Shown here one piece after another: positions 57,801 through 64,000 of a stretch of 64,000 nt of DNA (positions are counted from its first letter, which is position 1; the number at the start of each line of letters is the position of its first letter). Source of the stretch: Hydractinia symbiolongicarpus (lineage: Eukaryota > Cnidaria > Hydrozoa > Anthoathecata > Hydractiniidae); assembly GCF_029227915.1 (NCBI RefSeq), contig NC_079888.1:8477001-8541000 (forward strand). The letters run 5' to 3'. The position numbers and the translations under genes are program-made. Under the pieces are notes generated by a model. The model worked only from the letters and a program-made list of their open reading frames with translations. It searched no databases and was not told the origin of the DNA.

Positions 57801-60800
57801 ATTAAGGTAATACTATTATCCATCTTCTAATTCTATTGCAACTCTACCCGAAAGAAAGTACTCGCTACACGCAAATGATGGACGCGGACCATAAAAAAAC
57901 CATATCGCTTGGGATTTGCCTTACTAACATTGTCTGTTTAGACCGCTCCACTATCTTTATAAGTTGCTTACCAGCCTTCTTCAGGTTGACCCAGACCTCC
58001 TGCAGACTCCAACCAGCCTTCTTTAGTTTCAATAAAAATGAAAAAACCTAAAAACATAAGATTTATAGCAGTGTATGGTGAAAGTGAGACAACTTGGAAA
58101 TATCAACACGGGCTGTGTAGACTTTGAGTAGTTCACATTAATTTCACGACGCACGCATGCGTCACGAGTTCTTTTCTACAAGGAAGAGTTATTAAATTAG
58201 TCTGTTACCCGTCGATTTTACAGCATGTTTTCAAATGGCATGATCACACTCACCTTATTATATTTCGTGATGCTATTTTCCGTTACAATAATATTGCATG
58301 GCCAAGGAACCTAGATGGAAAATATTAAATAAAATCAGAAGCGGCTGAATCAGATTTGACGAAATAACGATATATCTGAAATATGTGAGGCATTCCTGTG
58401 GCGACTAGTTTCAAATTAATTGTCCAGTATCCTTTAAAGATATGTTATAAATTTTCAGACATGACAGACTTTTTTTGCCATACTGAGCTTCGAAAAAAAA
58501 TTATTTTTAAAAATGTTCTTCAAAAGTTGTTGAAAAACAAAATGCTTAACCGTACAAATCTATTTGATTTTTTGACAAAATTTTCAACGTTCTTAACTCT
58601 TAAAGCTTAACTTTTTGGTCTACAAAGCCTTGTGTCTTTGCATACTTAGTTTTGATAAAGAACATGTAAACGGTGTCAAAGAGAAAACAGTTACCCGATA
58701 TCGCAGTTCAAGGAAGTCTAACGCACCAACATCTAAAACAAATGTGGTTATTAGAGTACAATATGTTCTGGTATTTTACAGAACAGGAGGTAACAAAAAA
58801 CACGTTGCAGGTTCATCGTGTCCACTCAATATTAACTCCTATATATTCATGACATTCCTGATATTTTTTTGACATGTTCAAAGTTCCTGAGATTTCATAA
58901 TTTTTCCAGCTGCTTATGGCTAAAATTTCACAATTATTGGAACCTCAAATTGCCATAAAAACTTAGTTACAAATATATTGCGAGAACAGGCAGTAAAAAA
59001 AAGTTAGGTAATCTAATCTTCGCAAATATTTTAAAGAATGAAAATAGTTCTGACCAACAGTTTAAACCTAAAATTCCTAACATTTTTCTGAAATTGTTTT
59101 GATTCCTGACATTTTTTTGTATTCCTGAGAGTGTGGACAGGAATTGTACCCTCAACTGTAATGTCATTCAAACAGGACTTTCTGGAGTCCAAATGATTTC
59201 CACATGTTAACTAACTAAGAAGCAAAATTCTTAAAACGTATGAAATTTTGGTTTTATGTAGAGATATAGGATATATATGCCTATATAGAATATATATACA
59301 GGCATCAAATCAAATAAGTTACCTGGTTTTAAAATTCAGGATACAAGAATTAACATTCAACACGATTAAATTAAACAAACAAACAAAAACATCTCACCTG
59401 ACGCCTGAAACACGTCTGGCATCCATTTTAGTGAAAACGTGAGTTGTCGCGCGTATTCTATTCGCGACGCGTACAATGACAATCGCAACGCTTCTATCAC
59501 GATGTTGTTTAAGCGTATCGTGTTACAAAACTCTTGAGGTTTCATTCCTGAAGATATCTGCGAAAGTAAATTAACTTAAGTTTAATTATTTTTCGCAAAG
59601 ACTTATTTTCATGAGGTCTAAAAAATACATTTCGGGAAGATTATTTTTCGCCAATCCGTCATGTCGAGATGTTTTCGCGAAGAATTTTTTTCTCTAATAA
59701 ATCACTATGATGCTTTTTGCGCAGAATTTTATTACCAAATCTAGTATTTTTTTCGCAATTTTAATTTATTTCAGGCCTGTTCATTGAGATAAGATAGCCT
59801 TTAATTGAGCTTACTCATATCACAGAAACTCGCCAAAATTTACGAACAAAAACTAAAGAAAAGTTAATTTTAGCAAAAAAGTTATACCTAGACTTAATCA
59901 ATTTAAGGTAATAAAACCAATATAAAGTCTCTTATTACGTACCTTTTCAAATAACTGACTGCATAAGCTGTGGCCAAACTCTCCGTCTTCCAGCAACAGA
60001 AACTTGCGAAAAGCATCAAAGTGAACTTCAATGCGTAGATCTTCAAGAAAATACTTCACAACAGCACTGTTAACCAATGAAACCCTTTAAAAAATTAAAC
60101 CACATATTACCAGTGAAAATATTTTTTTTATCCAGCTTAGTCTTCCTCCTAAAAAATATCAAACTAGGTAAAAACCTGCCGCCCCTTCGCCCACCCCTCT
60201 CCCGCCCATCACCCGCCACACACTTCCAGGACTTTTAAATCTCCAGACCCTAACTAACAAAATTGAAAAGAAACCACACCCTCGAAGAATTTGCTCAGAA
60301 GTGGAAGAGCCATAGGACAGCAGGCTGCAAGCTAGAAGACTTAAGCTCTCCTGTGCAGACGTGGAAATTTGATGCAGACGAGTACATTTAATATACTTAC
60401 TGTGCTTGTATAGGAATGGTCAGTGATCTTTTTATAATCGTTTCTAGCGGTAACTGCTTCATAATATCACTGTTTTGATCCCGCTCTGATTGGTCGAAAT
60501 GCCGAGCAATTGATTGGTTGGTATCTCCAAACAAATATGGTTGCGGATCGAGATCTAGGGGCACGAAATTGGTACAAGTAACAGGCGCAGTACTATAACG
60601 CGTACACAAAATAAGGAAGAGAGCAAGCACAATTCTAACGTACCCAACACACTGTATTCATCACGAAAAGGTTCAACGATAGAGTCCATCCATACTTCGT
60701 CCTTGGTTAGTGCTTTTTCCTCCTTTGTTGCTTCTTCTAAAGAAAACAAAAATAAAAAATCGTATTCTAAGATTGTATGCTTGAGAATGAGTTACTCTTA

Positions 60801-63800
60801 CCGTGTCCATTTTTTATCGTTTATCGTACTGATTCGCACTGGGTTTTTTTCACAGGCGTTTAATTGGGAAGGGCGTTTAATTAAATATCGGGAAGGGCAC
60901 TTAAGCAAAAGGCGCGCCTAATCAGGAAGAGCACTTCTTAATTTTACAAACATTTAATTAAATTCAAAAAAGAAAAAGAGTTTGTTTTTAGTTCCTATTA
61001 GGTATATACAAAATTTAACAAAATGTAAAAACAGCTGTATAGGAAGTTTCGTATTTATAAAAAAAATGCATTTCTTATTAGAGGGGGGGGGGGGGGGGGG
61101 GGGGGGGGGATTTACAATTAAAGAGTAAATGCTAAAGCTTTCACAGGAAGGTTCGTTGAGTGCTACCAACTAAGGTTTCACGATACTTAAAGATATGGGA
61201 GGTGGTGAAATTTAATCGTCAGATTGAAGATTTCGCGTACATACGTGACTTAATTGCCTTTTTGGTTGAATTGAACCAGTACAGTATTGGCAGGAGAACA
61301 AGCTTAACGGAAAACATACAGAAAGTGAGCCAAACCTTTTTTTATTACGTCAGGATACATCATCTTTTTAATTTGAGTGGGACGTTCAAATTCTCTTGTT
61401 ACATGTTGTTGCAGCGTTGCAGCGTTCTCTTCGCTCGGATATAACAGCTCTTGCATCGTTGAAGGTCTTTCGAATTGTCGTGAACCATGTTGCGCCACGT
61501 CAGCAACATCAGAAGAAGGGTAGAGCAATTCTTTGGCTTCTGCACCTTCACTGTGAGAAGCAGCATCGTGCGTATTCCTGTTCATCAAACCGCCTGTCGA
61601 ATCCTCTTCATATGAATACAGTAATCGCTTTGTTTCATCACCCTCCACCCTATGACCCCTTGTAGAAATATAACCATCTGTTACATCACCATCAATCGGA
61701 TATAACAATGATTTAGCCTCGCTTTCTTCTTTACCAGTCTCGTCTAGCCTTAAGTACCCAGTGTTGATGGTATCGTTTCCGTAAAGAAGATGTTTAACCT
61801 CTTCACTATCATTTTGTTTGGAAAACTTTCTCACTGGTTTGTTCATAATGGGAGAGATTGGATACAATAGCTCTTTTGTTTCGCCACCCTCATCATGGTC
61901 ATAGCCTCGCGTACTTTTGCGGAATATTGCCTTACTAGGATGAGTAGGATATAACAGCTCTTTCGTTTCACTACCCTCGTCACCATGTAACCCTCTATTG
62001 GATTGGACTGCTGGCGAATCATCCATGTTCAATGGATACAAAAGCTCTTTCGTTTCACTACCCTCGTCACCATGTAACCCTCTATTGGATTGGACTGCTG
62101 GCGAATCATCCATGTTCACTGGATACAAAAGGTCCTTTGTTTCACTACCCCCGTCACCATGTAACCCTCTAGTGGATTGAACGGCTGGAGAGTCATCCAT
62201 ATTCACTGGATACAAAAGCTCTTTTGTTTCACCACCATCCTCACCATGTATCCCTCTAGTGGATTGAACTAGTGGCGAGTCTTCCATGTTCGCTGGATAT
62301 AAAAGCTCCTTCGTTTCAGCACCAATGTCACCACGTAACCCTCTAGTGGATTGAACTAGTGGCGAGTCTTCCATGTTCACTGGATACAAAAGCTCCTTCG
62401 TTTCACCACCATCATCACCATGTAACCCTCTAGTGGATTGGACTGGTGGCGGCGAGTCTTCCATGTTCGATGGATATAAAAGCTCTTTTGCTTCACCACC
62501 CTCATCAGCATGACATCCTCTAGTAGAATTAACTGCTGGCGAGTCATCTATGTTCGCTGGATACAAAAGCTCTTTCGCTTCACCGCCCTCATCAGCATGG
62601 AATTCTTTACTGGATTTTGCCCCTGGTGACACTGGGATATTCGTGATTCTGTTTACATGGCTGGCTGTAGCGGATTCATCACTTTGATCATCTTTTGAAT
62701 CTTCTGTTAAAGCAGGTTTAGATTGGACTACTTGATTGGACTCGGGACCAACTGTCTTTCCATCCAGAGTATCCACAACCATATTCACTAATACACTATT
62801 CTTATATGAATTGTATTTTTTTATTATCAAATCGTTTTCAGCTTTCAGGAAATGCTTCCTCTTATCGTCCAACTCATGACGTTGAATTATCCAGTGCGCA
62901 TGAAATTCGCGTGCTTCCGCCTTACGAGAGAGCCCCTCGTAGAAAGATATCAGTTCTTCCCTACAAAGGAAAATAATAATATAATTATCTCTCAGTTCAC
63001 TTCTCAAAGAGGGCGAAAAAGATATCTACTCATCCAAAAAAAATCGTAAATAAAATTAATTATATAAATAGATCGTATAAAGAAATCTCTTTGCAGCCTT
63101 ATGGCGAACCCCCGTCTGAGTAATTTTAATAGTTCATGTTAACAGGCGGACAAAATGCACGAAATACCGATCCGGGAAATATGTACGACGGCGAAATATC
63201 TGAGGGCCGGAGAACCAGTGGATTATTCCACAGGCTAACGACTAGTTCATTTAATAATAGCTGTATGCTGTGTGTTCAAAAGAGTTGCGCTCCTTCTTTA
63301 CTCCGGGTCCCCCGTAGATTAAATAATTTGCAACCGGCGAACATGTGGGTTTTGCCACAGGCTAATGACTAGTGGTGTGTAAAAATCGGTCTAACAGAAG
63401 TACAGCTACTTTAAGCAACGCTAACCTGCCTGGCAGCGAGGGGGATTCGATCCGCCATCCCTAGACCCCTCAAAATACACAAGGTTCACCTCGCTTTTTG
63501 TTTTATCTCGTCCTCTTCTGTCTCCACCTTTTTCATCTCGTTTAACCAGAACTTATCTTCCTCGATCTTTTTTACCCGCCTTTCTTTTCTTTCCTACAAA
63601 AAAATTGATAGCCCTGTGTAACAAAAAAAATTGATAGCCCTGTGTAACAAAAAAAATTGATAGCCCTGTGTAACAGATTCACTATCTTCCTTCATTTTTC
63701 AGAGTAAACAAAAAAAGTATGACATGAAAAGATCACCTGCATAGCAGACTCGAATTGTCTTTTTAAGTCTTCGTACTCCTCTTGTTTCTTTTCTCGTATC

Positions 63801-63825
63801 GCAATACGAACTTTCATTTCCAGAT
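54869..63825 (-). CDS. TUBGCP6: Gamma-tubulin complex component 6 (partial, N-terminus off window)
   Basis: GCP6 is part of the gamma-tubulin ring complex that nucleates microtubules. Fifteen exons on the minus strand: 63737-63825, 63490-63593, 61336-62960, 60644-60736, 60401-60554, 59943-60084, 59398-59557, 58695-58732, 58254-58310, 57972-58047, 57409-57463, 57042-57141, 56878-56939, 55597-55784 and 54869-54972. All phases close, giving about 1015 residues. The C-terminal GCP domain is clear: VVKYFLEDLRIEVHFDAF, FLLLEDGEFGHSL, LELRYRVPWPCNIIVTE, HEMQHFVNNLERYIVNQ, SLDDLHRCHVNYLN and SKLVRRGYQDHLDDLL. These follow human GCP6 rather than GCP2-5. Upstream are charged coiled-coil exons and one 1.6-kb exon with about 15 repeats. 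The donor of the large exon (AAAG|GTTTGG) is weak but is the one that keeps phase. The N-terminal GCP domain lies beyond the right edge. Confidence 0.94.
55177..55470 (+). mobile_element. tRNA-derived SINE in the last GCP6 intron
   Basis: The head (55190-55258) looks like a tRNA: A-box-like TAGCCTTATGGTAGAGC and B-box GGGTTCAAACCCC. The D and T stems contain mismatches. About 200 bp of unrelated sequence follows, then an A/T-rich (AAT)n tail. Confidence 0.7.
55812..55910. repeat. (ATTC)n microsatellite
   Basis: About 100 bp of ATTC units with a few ATTT/GTTA variants, in a GCP6 intron. Confidence 0.95.
56020..56300. mobile_element. Fragment of a DNA element with AGCGGACA repeats
   Basis: Begins CAGTGAAATTCCACTGAAGC and contains several AAGCGGACAGT/AAGACGGACA motifs. 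The start resembles pogo/Tigger-type termini. No matching right end was found, so it looks truncated. Confidence 0.45.
56808..56850 (+). repeat. CCGGCGAAC…CTAACCACTAGT short repeat, copy 1
   Basis: GGCGAACCCGCGTGTTTT then GCACGGGCTAACCACTAGT. Copies recur at 63197-63247 and 63333-63375, with a degenerate one near 18580-18640. Confidence 0.65.
61083..61109 (+). repeat. Poly-G tract (~27 bp)
   Basis: An uninterrupted run of G in the intron between the repeat exon and the next exon of GCP6; on the transcribed strand it is poly-C. It can form a G-quadruplex, and its length is likely to vary. Confidence 0.95.
61350..62625 (-). repeat. 87-bp coding tandem repeat in GCP6 (29 residues)
   Basis: About 15 units in the large exon share the core E(T/A)K(E/D)LLYP. 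The central eight or so are nearly identical in length and sequence (STRGLHGDDGGETKELLYP plus ten residues ending SPLVQ); the outer ones are diverged and shorter. Period 87 bp, frame always kept. Confidence 0.95.
63197..63375 (+). repeat. CCGGCGAAC…CTAACGACTAGT short repeat, copies 2 and 3
   Basis: Two direct copies (63197-63247 and 63333-63375) with the pattern CCGG-GAAC-GTGG-TTT-CCACAGGCTAA-GACTAGT, in a GCP6 intron. Each can fold, because GTGG and CCAC pair. Confidence 0.7.
63597..63677. repeat. 26-bp tandem repeat, three copies
   Basis: Three near-identical units AATTGATAGCCCTGTGTAAC preceded by an A-run, directly upstream (minus strand) of the acceptor of the 63490-63593 exon. Confidence 0.95.
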
Positions 63826-64000
63826 CTAATAGAAAAATAGCGGAATAAATTAAACTCATCTAGGGTAGCTAACAAATTTAGGAAACAAAATTCAAAAAAT
63901 TTCCAGGACTTTTTCAGACAAATAAGCTAAAAATTCCAGAACAGTTTTGTGATGGTCAAAGATAGTGCTCAAACATTGTTACGAATAAGTTAAACTAACA

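Noticed and set aside
63427-63470. tRNA-like GGGATTCGATCC box
   Set aside because: A single B-box-like string without a matching A-box or cloverleaf.
63597-63677. Repeat-spacer array
   Set aside because: Three direct copies of the same 26-bp unit with no unique spacers; a simple tandem repeat.

Overview
The window is nuclear DNA of an animal. It is AT-rich, its genes are split by GT-AG introns, and several families are animal-type (an eIF4E3, TUBGCP6, a ZNF341-like zinc finger, BTB-BACK-Kelch). The mix of genes, the short introns and the dense small inverted-repeat elements fit a cnidarian, most likely a hydrozoan. That taxonomic call is inference, not proof.

Layout. 145-1919 (-): the 5' part of 5-aminolevulinate synthase, with the rest off the left edge. 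2764-4447: three abutting non-autonomous DNA elements. 6360-8176: a 21-bp minisatellite that stays open in one frame. 12556-13848 (+): an intronless protein with an N-terminal coiled coil, two TQT motifs and a C-terminal BEN-like domain. 14521-15188: a long inverted repeat. 15276-19976 (-): a two-exon BTB-BACK-Kelch protein. 20267-20797 (-): a calflagin-like EF-hand protein with a TATA promoter, head to head with eIF4E3 (21619-29229, +, 8 exons), whose long first intron is full of DNA elements. 33618-41537 (+): an 8-exon C2H2 zinc finger with an AT-hook, ZNF341-like. 44458-47299 and 50872-53877 (+): tandem paralogous type I membrane proteins with the same six-exon structure and no family I can recognise. 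Between them lies a pogo/Tigger-like transposon nested in another element. 54869-63825 (-): the C-terminal two thirds of gamma-tubulin complex component 6 in 15 exons, including a large repetitive exon.

The genes do not form an operon or a pathway. They are ordinary housekeeping and regulatory genes (heme synthesis, translation, microtubule nucleation, transcription, ubiquitin-ligase adaptor) plus one lineage-specific receptor-like pair. Exon boundaries were read by eye from splice signals, reading phase and homology. All phases close across each multi-exon gene, which supports the models.

The most interesting items are the tandem receptor-like pair, the 29-residue repeat array in GCP6, the 21-bp minisatellite frame, the BEN protein, and the nested transposon whose empty site can be seen in a related copy at 3.2 kb.
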